Source of the DNA: a virus
Virus record (IMG/VR): IMGVR_UViG_3300030102_000566
Coordinates: 7,038-30,255 of that record
Length of the DNA: 23,218 nucleotides
Strand: one strand, 5' to 3'
In this document: positions 1 through 7,697 of the stretch, piece by piece
How the letters are laid out: every line of letters begins with the position of its first letter
Position numbering within the stretch: position 1 is the stretch's first letter
Program-made: the position numbers and the translations under genes
Notes under the pieces: generated by a model
Databases searched by the model: none
What the model was told of the DNA's origin: nothing
What the model saw: the letters and a program-made list of their open reading frames with translations, nothing else

Positions 1-757
1 GATTTTTATATGGAAATTTAAGAAGACCTTTACCAATTTTAAAAGCACCCTTATCAACACCTCCACCACCTGGAAGCGTATCTTTAATACCACCACCTAA
101 ATTTACTTCATCGTCTTTTTTAGTTTTTGTAGTAGTTGTTTTCTTATTAGGTTTAGTACCAAATCCAGTTTTTGCGTCTTCCTTAAATTTTTTACTTTTC
201 TTTTTCTTTTGTAAGTTTTTAAGATAATTACCAAACTTATCATAGAGTGGTTTACCAAACTTTTTAATTCTATCAAAATATGTAGCTGCATTACCTAATC
301 CTACAAGACCTTGAAATAAATACCCATGCGACCCATCTTCATATATAGGACCCATTTTACCAAATTTATTTTTTGTATATCCTATAATTCCACCTTCTTT
401 TAACTGCATAGGTTGAGTAGGTAATACTCCTACACCCCTTGAAGCTAACATTTCTGGTGTCATTTGTCTTTTCAAAGCCATTTGTCTTGCTTGCATTTCT
501 CTTGGGTCTACTCGTCTTGGGTCCATAGCTCCAATTCCCATTTGCATTGGTTTTGGTTTTGCTTCTGCTACAATCTGGTCTTTGACACTATCTTTTTCTT
601 CTTCATTTGCTTCAAACCTTGCTTTCATTTCTTTACGTCTATTTAATTCACCCAACGCAAGGTAAATAGGAACATCACCTGTAGGATTCTTAACATAATT
701 AACCAACATTTCTTGTGGTAATCCTTTGAGCCTATCTTGTACTTGTATAATATTCAT
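1..757 (-). CDS. Large internal virion (ejection) protein, N-terminal part, cut by window edge
   Basis: An open frame begins at the ATG at 755-757 and stays open for 252 codons to the window edge, so the protein is incomplete at its C terminus. It opens MNIIQVQDRLKGLP, an N terminus I recall from large proteins at the end of the structural module in uncultured marine phages. Residues 40-100 are charged and Met/Gln-rich. An MQLKEGG motif sits at about 117-123, and 180-215 are very rich in Lys and Thr. It follows two other candidate internal proteins, which matches the place of the T7 gp14-gp16 group. The Shine-Dalgarno is weak (AGG about 11 bases upstream). A role in ejection through the envelope is inferred; no catalytic domain is visible in the part present. 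Confidence 0.72.
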   Translation of the reverse strand, partial: MNIIQVQDRLKGLPQEMLVNYVKNPTGDVPIYLALGELNRRKEMKARFEANEEEKDSVKDQIVAEAKPKPMQMGIGAMDPRRVDPREMQARQMALKRQMTPEMLASRGVGVLPTQPMQLKEGGIIGYTKNKFGKMGPIYEDGSHGYLFQGLVGLGNAATYFDRIKKFGKPLYDKFGNYLKNLQKKKKSKKFKEDAKTGFGTKPNKKTTTTKTKKDDEVNLGGGIKDTLPGGGGVDKGAFKIGKGLLKFPYKN

Positions 758-764
758 AATATTT

Positions 765-2042
765 TTAACCTATCATCCTAGATAAACCAAGACCTGCAAT
801 ACCAAGCCCACCAATTTGACTAGCCAAACTAGGAGCTGGAGCGTATTGTACTTCAGTTGAGCCTAATGCACCTGCAGTACCACGAAGTATGTTTGATTGA
901 TACTCCAATAACTTTCTTTCGTAATCTTGTTCCTCTTTAAACTGTTGATATGCTAAGTTTGCCATCTCTTGGTCTAACGCTTGTTGTTGACCCGCAGTAG
1001 CTGCTTGAGCTTTTAGTCTTTCTAAGTTAGCCATCTGCTCATTTCTACCTAATTGTCCTTGAGCTGAACCTGCTTGTATACCAGCACCTAATCCACCAAG
1101 ACCTAAATCAGCTTGTAACTTAGCACCAAACTGACCACCTGCTTGCTCCATTTGCCTTCTTTGCATTTCAGCTTGTAGATTCTGTCCTGCAACTTGTATA
1201 TTAGCAGCTCTATCTTTTTCAAACTGTTCCTGAGCATTTCTAAATGCAGCTTCATTACCTTTAGCTCTTAAATCAGCTATTAGTGCATTAGTACGAGCAT
1301 CACCTTCTGCAGTCATTAATGCTTCACGACCACCACCAAATGTGCCTCGCCCTATTGAACCTAAAGCAAATTTATTCTTATCTATATCTCCTTGTCTTCT
1401 AGCCTCTGCTATAGCTTGTTCAGTCACTGCAGAAGTGTATGGATTTGTTTCAGGACCACCATAAGTAAATGATGGTACGTTGGTAGGAGTTTCCATTTTT
1501 AAACTTTCTACTCCACCAGGATTAAAACCTAATGCTCCTGTTATACCTTGTGCTCCTGCTGCTGTGGCTATCGTACCAGCATCACCTAGTGTTTGTGTGG
1601 CTGTACCGAATTGACTAGGAGTTTGTAACCCCATGACACCTTGTTGTATTGCTTGTTGTTGTGGACTAAATCCTACAACTCTTGTGCCTGTGTAAGGCGT
1701 AAATGGTTGCACACCCGTAACATTTCCTGCACTGTCTGTAGTATAAGTTTGTTGAGCTGTTTGTTTCATCAACTCTTCGTAGAAAGGTTGAGCATACTCA
1801 GGTAAGTTGGTTGTAGTTGATTTAGTAGTTTGACTTCCTCCGCCACTACCACCACCGTATTCTGGTAATCCTGTAGCAGGATTAATTGTACCTGAACCAC
1901 CTACTGACTTTAGTAAGTCTGCTTCGTAGTCATTGATGTGAGCTAGACGTGTATCACCCATACGACCCTGTTCTGCAAGGTCATTATATAGGTGTTTAAT
2001 CAACCATACTTTTAATTTATTTGGTACTAATTTTAACAACAT
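765..2042 (-). CDS. Internal virion / ejection protein
   Basis: This 425-residue protein starts with a basic amphipathic stretch (MLLKLVPNKLKVWLIKHLYN) followed by a Gly/Ser linker (about 62-70). A long Ala/Gln/Glu-rich helical region runs from about 205 to 390, with many QA, AEM and NLQAEM-type heptad-like steps, and the C terminus is Gly/Leu-rich and hydrophobic. The helical, Gln/Ala-rich make-up fits proteins stored inside the capsid and ejected to form a channel, as T7 gp14-gp15 do. The N-terminal region and the SVGGSGTINPATGLPEY segment resemble a family I remember from uncultured marine phages. It sits between a GNAT-like gene and the large partial protein. The family match is from memory; the ejection role is inferred from position and composition. 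Confidence 0.7.
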   Translation of the reverse strand: MLLKLVPNKLKVWLIKHLYNDLAEQGRMGDTRLAHINDYEADLLKSVGGSGTINPATGLPEYGGGSGGGSQTTKSTTTNLPEYAQPFYEELMKQTAQQTYTTDSAGNVTGVQPFTPYTGTRVVGFSPQQQAIQQGVMGLQTPSQFGTATQTLGDAGTIATAAGAQGITGALGFNPGGVESLKMETPTNVPSFTYGGPETNPYTSAVTEQAIAEARRQGDIDKNKFALGSIGRGTFGGGREALMTAEGDARTNALIADLRAKGNEAAFRNAQEQFEKDRAANIQVAGQNLQAEMQRRQMEQAGGQFGAKLQADLGLGGLGAGIQAGSAQGQLGRNEQMANLERLKAQAATAGQQQALDQEMANLAYQQFKEEQDYERKLLEYQSNILRGTAGALGSTEVQYAPAPSLASQIGGLGIAGLGLSRMIG

Positions 2043-2045
2043 CCA

Positions 2046-2468
2046 CTACTCCACTGGTAATTCATAGAATACAAACCGTTTTTTATAGCCATATTCTTTC
2101 CACATTTTTTCCCAACCTGGTCTACCGTGTGACTCTATTCTAATACATCCATTATCTCTTGCAAACTTTTGTATTTTTGGTAAGCCATCAGGCACCCAGC
2201 TTTTAAAATCTTGTCCTCCTGTAAAATGCATAACTAACATTTTTGCTTGAGGGTATTCTACTATCTCTGTTACTAAAAAACCCACAATCTTTTTAGTTTC
2301 GGTATCAAAAGATACCCATAACTGTTGGTCTTTTAATAACACATCTCTCAATATATCATGTTCAGTAAATCTGCCGTATGTATATTTAGCACAGTTTTTT
2401 ACATACTCTTCTATATTTTCCCAAACATCTGCGATGTGTTCTTTTGGAACAATCGTTGCTTTCTTCAA
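2046..2468 (-). CDS. GNAT-like acetyltransferase-fold protein (T7 gp13-like position)
   Basis: This 140-residue protein has a GNAT-like layout: an N-terminal helix with WENIEEYV, a central strand WVSFDTETKKIVGFLVTEI that looks like GNAT beta2-beta4, and a C-terminal half with HFTGGQ, a helix and EKMWKEYGYKKRFVFYEL, the usual last strands. Similar short proteins precede the internal virion proteins in T7-like phages (T7 gp13), where they are virion-associated and enzymatic activity is uncertain. The start is TTG: its last two bases overlap the TGA stop of the upstream gene as TTGA, and no in-frame ATG lies near. AGGAG is about 12 bases upstream, inside the preceding coding sequence. A real acetyltransferase with a separate substrate is the alternative. 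Confidence 0.68.
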   Translation of the reverse strand: MKKATIVPKEHIADVWENIEEYVKNCAKYTYGRFTEHDILRDVLLKDQQLWVSFDTETKKIVGFLVTEIVEYPQAKMLVMHFTGGQDFKSWVPDGLPKIQKFARDNGCIRIESHGRPGWEKMWKEYGYKKRFVFYELPVE

Positions 2469-3412
2469 GCTGGCATCATCTCCTCTGCATTTATTTGTGG
2501 TGCTTGCTTTTCTCTACCTGTTCTAGCTTGTCTTATCTTATCCATCATAGCATAAAGTTTTTTAGCACCTGCATCTGAAGAACCATTACCTATATGACTC
2601 ACTACATCTGCAGGAATTACAAATTCATTTTCTGACAATGCTGCTGGTTGTTCACCATCAATACTACTTGGTATATCATCAGACATACCATCTCCCATAC
2701 CTGTTTCTAAATATCCACCTTCTTGCATACCTAAAATAGTATCTAACATTTTGATACCTTTTTCTGAATCCATTTCCTCTTCTTCTGCTTCACGTAGTTG
2801 ACGTTCCATCATAAACTGCCTAAATGCTTCCATATCTTCAGGAGACATATCAGCAGCATCTTTTCTAAGTTCAAAAGGTAAATAACCACCCTCATTAAGC
2901 TGCATAAAAGGTTGATTTAATCTAAGTTTTGAATCACGTGCAAGAGCATTTCGTATACCTGTAGGCATATCTAAATTCAATCTTCGCTTAGGGTCATATT
3001 TAGACATAGGGTCATCATCAGGATTTGCATTATATTCTGGTATCATAGCTCTTCCTATTGCAGGTAATCCAATGGCTCCTAATTTACCAACACCTTTAAG
3101 TGTACTACCACCACCTAAATTACTTACTGTGTCTGTAAGACTACTAATTCCTCCAGTGATTGCTTCTGTTGGAACTCTAGAACCACCCATCAAAGCATTA
3201 TTAGCTAATTTTGTTTTATTAGCAGCAGCACCTATATCTGCACCGCCCATACCACCTAAGCCACCCATGGCAGCACCTGTCAAAACATCTTCACCACTTG
3301 CTTTTGCAATAAGAGCACCTGTTGCAGAACCCGCTAATACAGCAGGTAATCCTACTGGGAACATAGCTCCTACAGCTATTGGTGCAATACCTTTTATTAA
3401 ATCACCTATCAT
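2465..3412 (-). CDS. Virion-associated protein, probable internal/ejection protein
   Basis: The 315-residue protein begins with a Gly/Ala-rich hydrophobic region (about 1-60, with GLGGMGGADIGAAA) that could insert in membranes or pack as glycine-zipper helices. A charged middle follows, with a helical acidic stretch at about 188-215 (REAEEEEM). Two EGGYL motifs lie at about 174 and 231. The C terminus carries a block I recognise from marine phage proteins: LSENEFVIPADVVSHIGNGS (259-278), then DAGAKKLYAMMDKIR and an Ala/Met-rich tail. Its place between the tail nozzle genes and the GNAT-like and internal proteins suggests a virion component. There is no good Shine-Dalgarno close to the ATG, only AAAGG some 17 bases upstream. 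The exact role is unknown. Confidence 0.66.
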   Translation of the reverse strand: MIGDLIKGIAPIAVGAMFPVGLPAVLAGSATGALIAKASGEDVLTGAAMGGLGGMGGADIGAAANKTKLANNALMGGSRVPTEAITGGISSLTDTVSNLGGGSTLKGVGKLGAIGLPAIGRAMIPEYNANPDDDPMSKYDPKRRLNLDMPTGIRNALARDSKLRLNQPFMQLNEGGYLPFELRKDAADMSPEDMEAFRQFMMERQLREAEEEEMDSEKGIKMLDTILGMQEGGYLETGMGDGMSDDIPSSIDGEQPAALSENEFVIPADVVSHIGNGSSDAGAKKLYAMMDKIRQARTGREKQAPQINAEEMMPA

Positions 3413-3438
3413 GAATATATTATAAACCTTTTATACGC

Positions 3439-3777
3439 TTAATCAACGGCTTCTGCCCCTGATATGTTAATTGTTAGTCCTGTTGCACTACCTTTAAATT
3501 GTAGAGTTTCTGACTCATTCATAATCTGAGTTCCTTTCCATTGGTAAGTAGTATTTGCAGCTATACTATGTGCATTAAATAATGCATTAGCTGTTCCTGC
3601 AGTACCTTGGTCAGGCACTAAACTTAAAAATAAAGTAACTGCACTACCTGTAGTGTTACACACGGTTATATCTTTTACATAAGCACGAGTATTACTTGGG
3701 CATGTATAAATAGCCAAAAAGCTAGTAGTGCTTGCTGCTTGAGCTAATCTAGTTGGTGTAATCCTTTGAAACGCCAT
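3439..3777 (-). CDS. Small beta-rich virion protein, unknown role
   Basis: At 112 residues this protein opens MAFQRITPTRLAQAAS and is mostly short beta strands: FLAIYTCPSN, AYVKDITVCNTT, VTLFLSLVP and LQFKGSATGLTINISG. It has no signal peptide and no membrane segment. The start is coupled to the upstream gene by a TAATG overlap, with AGGAGA just before it. Homologues that I remember sit in the same place, after the tail nozzle gene, in many uncultured marine phages. The all-beta prediction and the position suggest a small tail or capsid surface component. I cannot name a defined family. Confidence 0.62.
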   Translation of the reverse strand: MAFQRITPTRLAQAASTTSFLAIYTCPSNTRAYVKDITVCNTTGSAVTLFLSLVPDQGTAGTANALFNAHSIAANTTYQWKGTQIMNESETLQFKGSATGLTINISGAEAVD

Positions 3778-3965
3778 TAGTTATCTCCTAGCCAATTCAA
3801 TGTATTTAACGCATCTACACTTTCTTTTACTTGATTATTATTACCATCTATTGAGTTAAAGTACAAACGCAACTGATTTACTAACTGTAGTTCTTGCCCT
3901 GCATCATATTCTGCTGGTGGGTTAGCTAAGTTAGGTCCTTTGGTTGATGGTATGTTTGATGCCAT
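3777..3965 (-). CDS. Short conserved phage protein next to tail nozzle
   Basis: This 62-residue protein starts MASNIPSTKGPNLANPP and continues with an amphipathic helix around QELQLVNQLRLYFNSID. It ends with NTLNWLGDN. AGGAGAGG lies before the ATG, and its start overlaps the stop of the nozzle gene as TAATG, so translation is probably coupled. A short protein with an NQLRLYFN helix follows the gp10-like gene in many marine phage genomes that I recall. Function unknown; a small structural or assembly role is plausible because it is always made next to a tail component. Confidence 0.6.
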   Translation of the reverse strand: MASNIPSTKGPNLANPPAEYDAGQELQLVNQLRLYFNSIDGNNNQVKESVDALNTLNWLGDN

Positions 3966-6127
3966 TAGCCTCTCCTACCGTCTGGTCTAAAGTCTACTCG
4001 TGTAGTACCAAGTTGCCATTGTACACCTACATCTTCACTAGCTATTTTAAAGTTCATTTGTCTACCTCTAGCTCTAACAAATACTTGATTAGTGTATTGG
4101 TCAATGCTAGCAGTAGTTACCACATCTCTTGATAGAGTATTGCCTGTAGCATCAGAAGTACTATTAGCAGCTCCTGGAAAGTTCCTAACGCCTACTGTTA
4201 CTTGTACTTCTGGAGTTAAAGCAGTTCCTTGTGCAGTCGCAGTATCAGAGTTGGTAAAGTTTACATCAGGTATAACTCTCTTAGTTAATACAAATTGTTC
4301 ACCATCTTCTATACCCATATCTCCTGATTCAATAAAAGATTCTATGGCAGTTGGAGTTGCACCAGGAGTTTCTACATTGTCTTTACCATCTTCATGTTTA
4401 TATACATAGCCATTGAAAGTAGCTAATGGAAATTTAATAGTTCCAGGATTAGCCCATGAAGTTCTTGTTAAATTACCAAAATACCAAATTTTTTCTTCAT
4501 AATTAAATATAACATATCTATCTACACTGTTAGAACCACTTGAACAATAGAACCATATAATCTCGTTAAACTCACTATTAAGTCCTGCAAAATTTAAAAA
4601 ACCATTTTCTTTATTCATATCTTCAAATACATACTGTTTTAAAGTACATGGTAATGTATTAACTCTACCATCATAGGCGAAGAATTTATCTGCTCCCATC
4701 CAATAAACAACATTGTTAGCCTCAGCCACTACTTTAGGGCCAATAATGTTGATACTGTCACTAATCTCTTGTAAAGCAAATACTTCTTCTGTACCTAAAA
4801 ACTGTAGGCTTGATAGTGCTGTATCAGTAAAGATAAGAACCTCTTGTCTAGTTCTAAATCCAGTAATAATTTGAGAACCTTGTTTGACTCTTAAAAACCC
4901 TGCTGAGTTAGTTACTTCAGGTTTCCACTCTGTAGGCTCTGGTCCTACAGTAGCATCTACATTAGCAAATCTAATAAGTAGTGGGTCAAGTGTTCCAGAA
5001 TAATCTACACTTACATAACTACCTGTAGTGGTAGCGTTACTACCTGGGTCATAAGGTAGAGTAATTGTAAAGGTAGTGCTTGATGGCACAGTCAATACTT
5101 GAAACTCTCCTTGATATACTTGAGGTGCTTGACCAGTAAAATCTACCCAATCATATACACTTAGACCATGTCCTGACCCTGTGGTTACTGTTGCAGTTGT
5201 ACCAGACCTAGTAATACTAGATATAGATTGTCCTGCTGTAGTGCTACGACCAAAAGAAGTACAACTAAGAGCTAGTAAATGCCCACTTGCTGCAAACATT
5301 ACTTTACCTACTTGTTCTGGTACTGCTCTAGAACCAACTACAGTATTAAGTTTAACGGCACGATTACTAATATTAGCGTCATAGTCAAAGAAAAATATAT
5401 CTGAGTCTTGTATGTTGTATATAACATCATTATTAAATTGGTCTTGAAATGTTAATCTAGCTGGAATAGCAACAGGAGTGGTTGCACTAGAACCCCATGT
5501 ACCTCTACCCCATGTGCCTGCACTCCAGCCATAACCAAAAGTTATTGTAGAAGCACCGACAGGATGTTGAAAAGCTGCAACTATACTTGTGCCACCACCT
5601 GCAGAAACTGTGGAGGTAGCAGCAGCAGCTACAGTAATCTCAAAGGTATTATTTGTAACATTAGCTATTTTAAATTCTGTGTTTAAGTTAGCAGCTGATA
5701 CTCCACCAACCGCAGCAGAACCACTAAAAGTAACATAGTCACCATCTGAGCCACCATGACCTGTGATTGTCACCACAACCGTAGTTGACTCGTCCGTAGT
5801 TTTAAAACAATTATCTGTTGATGGGGTAGTAGCTGATGTGTAAGTAATTCTCAAAGGGGTTATGTCAGTAAGAGCAGTTCCTTTAAGAATATAATTTTTT
5901 TCATTAGTAGCAATACTAATTATCTCATTATTATCTGTTGTGCCGTACTGTATAATACTGCTAGCATCGCCTACAAAAGGGGTTATATTGATTGGAGTCC
6001 AACCACCTATTTTTTCAGGGTATCCTTGTCTAAATCTTATTTTATCGCAGTTATACCATCCGCCATCAGAAGAGTAGTTACTTCTATCTCTATTTATCCC
6101 TGGCTGAAATACAAGTTTCTTTAACAT
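3965..6127 (-). CDS. Tail nozzle / tubular protein, P22 gp10 (phage stabilisation protein) type
   Basis: This 720-residue protein is probably the tail nozzle below the connector ring of a short-tailed phage. Features of the P22 gp10 group are the N terminus FQPGINRDRSNYSSDGGWYN followed by KIRFRQGYPEKIGGW, and a C terminus with VFVRARGRQMNFKIAS and WQLGTTRVDFRPDGRRG. Between them is propeller-like material such as EVLIFTDTALSSLQFLG and NNVVYWMGADKFFAYDG. Two beta-sandwich-like insertions are visible, at about 115-185 (GGSDGDYVTFSG) and about 300-385 (GSGHGLSVYDWVDFTGQ). Their similar HG..DYV/DWV cores suggest related domains. A WGRGTWG motif is at about 206-212. The ATG follows a GAGAGGG site at the end of the endolysin gene. 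Family assignment is fairly secure; exact assembly position is inferred. Confidence 0.8.
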   Translation of the reverse strand: MLKKLVFQPGINRDRSNYSSDGGWYNCDKIRFRQGYPEKIGGWTPINITPFVGDASSIIQYGTTDNNEIISIATNEKNYILKGTALTDITPLRITYTSATTPSTDNCFKTTDESTTVVVTITGHGGSDGDYVTFSGSAAVGGVSAANLNTEFKIANVTNNTFEITVAAAATSTVSAGGGTSIVAAFQHPVGASTITFGYGWSAGTWGRGTWGSSATTPVAIPARLTFQDQFNNDVIYNIQDSDIFFFDYDANISNRAVKLNTVVGSRAVPEQVGKVMFAASGHLLALSCTSFGRSTTAGQSISSITRSGTTATVTTGSGHGLSVYDWVDFTGQAPQVYQGEFQVLTVPSSTTFTITLPYDPGSNATTTGSYVSVDYSGTLDPLLIRFANVDATVGPEPTEWKPEVTNSAGFLRVKQGSQIITGFRTRQEVLIFTDTALSSLQFLGTEEVFALQEISDSINIIGPKVVAEANNVVYWMGADKFFAYDGRVNTLPCTLKQYVFEDMNKENGFLNFAGLNSEFNEIIWFYCSSGSNSVDRYVIFNYEEKIWYFGNLTRTSWANPGTIKFPLATFNGYVYKHEDGKDNVETPGATPTAIESFIESGDMGIEDGEQFVLTKRVIPDVNFTNSDTATAQGTALTPEVQVTVGVRNFPGAANSTSDATGNTLSRDVVTTASIDQYTNQVFVRARGRQMNFKIASEDVGVQWQLGTTRVDFRPDGRRG

Positions 6128-6128
6128 A

Positions 6129-6503
6129 TTAGCCCTCTCTTTTTAATTCAAAATGAGGTCCATCTTTAAATGATTTCCACGAACCACCCCACACATAAGG
6201 AATGTTAGTAAGTTTTGATGCTTGGCTAAAAGCAACATTAATAGTTTTATAGTCTTCAAACTCCCAAGATACTGCACCATCTTTCCATGCATATACATCT
6301 ACCGCATGTCCTGTAAGATGCCTTGAGTTCATAGTTTGACTTTTACCATCATCAAATAATTCTTTTTGTCTTTCTTTACTACGCAACCCCTCACTAATAC
6401 CAAAGTCAATAGTTGACAGACCTATAGCATTTTTAACCAACTTTTGTAAATCTGGATTTACTTCATCTAGTTTAGCTAATGATTTCTTAGATAACTTAAA
6501 CAT
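6129..6503 (-). CDS. Endolysin, M15 family D-Ala/L-Ala-D-Glu peptidase
   Basis: This 124-residue enzyme should cut the peptide part of peptidoglycan at the end of infection. It carries the zinc site of the M15 (VanY/VanX, Peptidase_M15_4) group: SRHLTGHAVDV gives S60-x-H62-x-x-G65-x-A67-x-D69, and GPHFEL supplies the third ligand His117. The segment GISEGLRSKERQKELF is the usual substrate-side region before the first motif. Length is normal for a single-domain phage endolysin, and no cell-wall-binding domain or signal peptide is seen, so it needs a holin for export. Its ATG overlaps the holin stop as TAATG. Confidence 0.88.
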   Translation of the reverse strand: MFKLSKKSLAKLDEVNPDLQKLVKNAIGLSTIDFGISEGLRSKERQKELFDDGKSQTMNSRHLTGHAVDVYAWKDGAVSWEFEDYKTINVAFSQASKLTNIPYVWGGSWKSFKDGPHFELKREG

Positions 6504-6880
6504 TACTTAGTGAATTTTCCTATTGATTTAAGCCCGAAAGAGGCACCAATACTAGCCATTATAGACCACTGTAACCATTCTGGAAATGTAGCTAAGAATT
6601 GTATACCCTCAGCAACAAAAGGTTGAAAGTAAGGTATGAAGCTAAAAATTATAATAGCTATGAAAGTCAGCGTCCATGCTTCATCCTTCCAGGAATCATC
6701 AGAAGCCTTTGCCATGGCGGTTTCCCACTCAACTTTACCTTCTGCAACTTTCTTTTTTACTGCTGTTTTAGCTTCTATTTCGGCTATTTTTAATTCAGAC
6801 TTTGCGACTGACTCTTTGCCTTTGTGCTCAAAGTATCCTCCAACCGCTTTACTTAAGCCATTTACAATCAATCCAATCAT
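6503..6880 (-). CDS. Holin, GTA-type three-TM family
   Basis: This 125-residue inner-membrane protein is the likely holin that releases the adjacent endolysin. The N terminus has a short hydrophobic segment (MIGLIVNGLSKAVGGYF). A charged Lys/Glu helix spans about 20-60. SWKDEAWTLTF then leads into hydrophobic segments at about 69-84 and 92-120, split by PFVAEGIQF and PEWLQW. This matches the GTA_holin_3TM pattern (SWKDE.W, F.P, PEW, GLK), best known in alphaproteobacterial gene transfer agents and phages. It is coupled by TAATG to the endolysin, the expected lysis pair. It follows a 65-base gap, the longest between genes on this side of the window. Confidence 0.82.
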   Translation of the reverse strand: MIGLIVNGLSKAVGGYFEHKGKESVAKSELKIAEIEAKTAVKKKVAEGKVEWETAMAKASDDSWKDEAWTLTFIAIIIFSFIPYFQPFVAEGIQFLATFPEWLQWSIMASIGASFGLKSIGKFTK

Positions 6881-6891
6881 AGTACACTCCG

Positions 6892-6919
6892 ATATTAATA
6901 ATACCTTATTTTATATCAA
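6892..6919 (-). promoter_or_regulatory. Possible promoter for lysis and late virion genes
   Basis: In the short gap before the holin, the minus strand reads TTGATA (6914-6919), then 16 bases, then TAATAT (6892-6897). TTGATA matches the sigma70 -35 consensus at 5 of 6 bases and TAATAT the -10 box at 4 of 6. The gap is very AT-rich, so chance matches are likely. Its place in front of the holin-endolysin pair makes a separate late promoter reasonable. Confidence 0.25.
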
Positions 6920-6945
6920 CAGTATAGTAAATGCACCTTTTATGA

Positions 6946-7131
6946 TTAAGTTGCTTGTTCTAAAGCGACTAACTGCTCTTGCCAATTCCCATTAGGATTA
7001 GCAACAGGTTTATGAACATCTCTAGCTTCTTCTAAAATTTCAATATATTTTAGTAAGTCTTTTGACTCACAACTATCGTTTGCTTGTAGATATTTTTTTA
7101 CTTTACTAATTATTTTTTTATTTGTTGTCAT
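6946..7131 (-). CDS. Small helical protein, unknown
   Basis: The ATG at 7129-7131 overlaps the TGA of the upstream oxygenase as ATGA, so I chose it over an upstream start that would add eight residues (MDERETIR). The 61-residue product opens MTTNKKIISKVKKYLQANDS. A second helix, KDLLKYIEILEEARD, is followed by a Pro/Asn turn and a last helix, QEQLVALEQAT. It is charged and soluble, with no metal motif or membrane segment. As the last gene of the oxidative island it could be a partner of the enzymes or a simple passenger. I do not recognise a family. Confidence 0.55.
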   Translation of the reverse strand: MTTNKKIISKVKKYLQANDSCESKDLLKYIEILEEARDVHKPVANPNGNWQEQLVALEQAT

Positions 7132-7697
7132 ACGAATTGTCTCCCGTTCATCCATGCAACTACTGCATGTCGTTGTCCCTCATATACAGTTTCACAACCA
7201 TGTAACGTGCTAGAGGGGAATACGATAATATCACCTTTTTTCTGAGGAGGAAAGAACTTCTCTCCACTACCATTAAGTATATAAAATAACCCACCTTTGA
7301 AACCATCATTTATTATAGTAATACATGTTAATTTTCTAACATACTCTTGATTTTGTGCAAAAGAATAATCTACATGCGTTGTATACTTGCCATTACGAGC
7401 ATATATTAAATATTCAGACTGACTACAAAAAGTTATATCATACTTCCAGTTTTGAAAATTAGCATCTAACGCAGCAGCTATTAGATAAGAGGTAACACCT
7501 GTGTAAGGCGGTAAGTCTATCTTCTTTACATCCCGTACTTTTTTATCAACCAGCTCCTTATTTTTACCATCTGTTTTACCACTGGTGGTTTTTGCGTTTT
7601 GGTATTTGTTTACAAAATAATCACATACATCATCAGGTATACCTTGGTCATTCTCATACACCCAACAAGGAACAATTATATTCTTAACCTCCTTCAT
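7128..7697 (-). CDS. 2-oxoglutarate/Fe(II)-dependent oxygenase, prolyl hydroxylase-like (third of three)
   Basis: The 189-residue enzyme shows the full facial triad of the 2OG-Fe(II) oxygenase fold: THVD gives His108 and Asp110, and STLHGCE gives His166. Arg176 in EGQRHAVVAW is placed to bind the 2-oxoglutarate carboxylate. Between them, FKGGLFYI and KKGDIIVFPS match the GG.L and G....FPS strands of prolyl-4-hydroxylase/PKHD-type proteins. Such enzymes hydroxylate amino acids, lipids or small molecules while decarboxylating 2-oxoglutarate; the substrate cannot be read here. The start overlaps the end of the previous oxygenase by 14 bases, with GGGAGG just upstream. Sequence outside the motifs is quite different from the two neighbours, so this is not a recent duplication. 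Confidence 0.85.
   Translation of the reverse strand: MKEVKNIIVPCWVYENDQGIPDDVCDYFVNKYQNAKTTSGKTDGKNKELVDKKVRDVKKIDLPPYTGVTSYLIAAALDANFQNWKYDITFCSQSEYLIYARNGKYTTHVDYSFAQNQEYVRKLTCITIINDGFKGGLFYILNGSGEKFFPPQKKGDIIVFPSSTLHGCETVYEGQRHAVVAWMNGRQFV

Noticed and set aside
103-646. Short frames on both strands inside the large partial gene
   Set aside because: They lie within the continuous 252-codon frame read from 757 to the window edge. Their products are low-complexity Lys/Leu or Phe/Ser/His-rich shadows with no ribosome site in context.
4092-5384. Plus-strand frames inside the tail nozzle gene
   Set aside because: They are reverse-strand shadows of a long beta-rich coding sequence. No plus-strand ribosome sites or recognisable domains, and every supported gene is on the minus strand.
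6881-6945. Possible terminator between the oxidative island and the holin
   Set aside because: I see only weak AT-only self-complementary stretches (around ATATTAATAATA) and no GC stem followed by a T tract.
7132-7155. Upstream start for the small helical protein after the third oxygenase
   Set aside because: It would overlap the oxygenase by 28 bases, whereas the ATG at 7131 gives a standard ATGA overlap.
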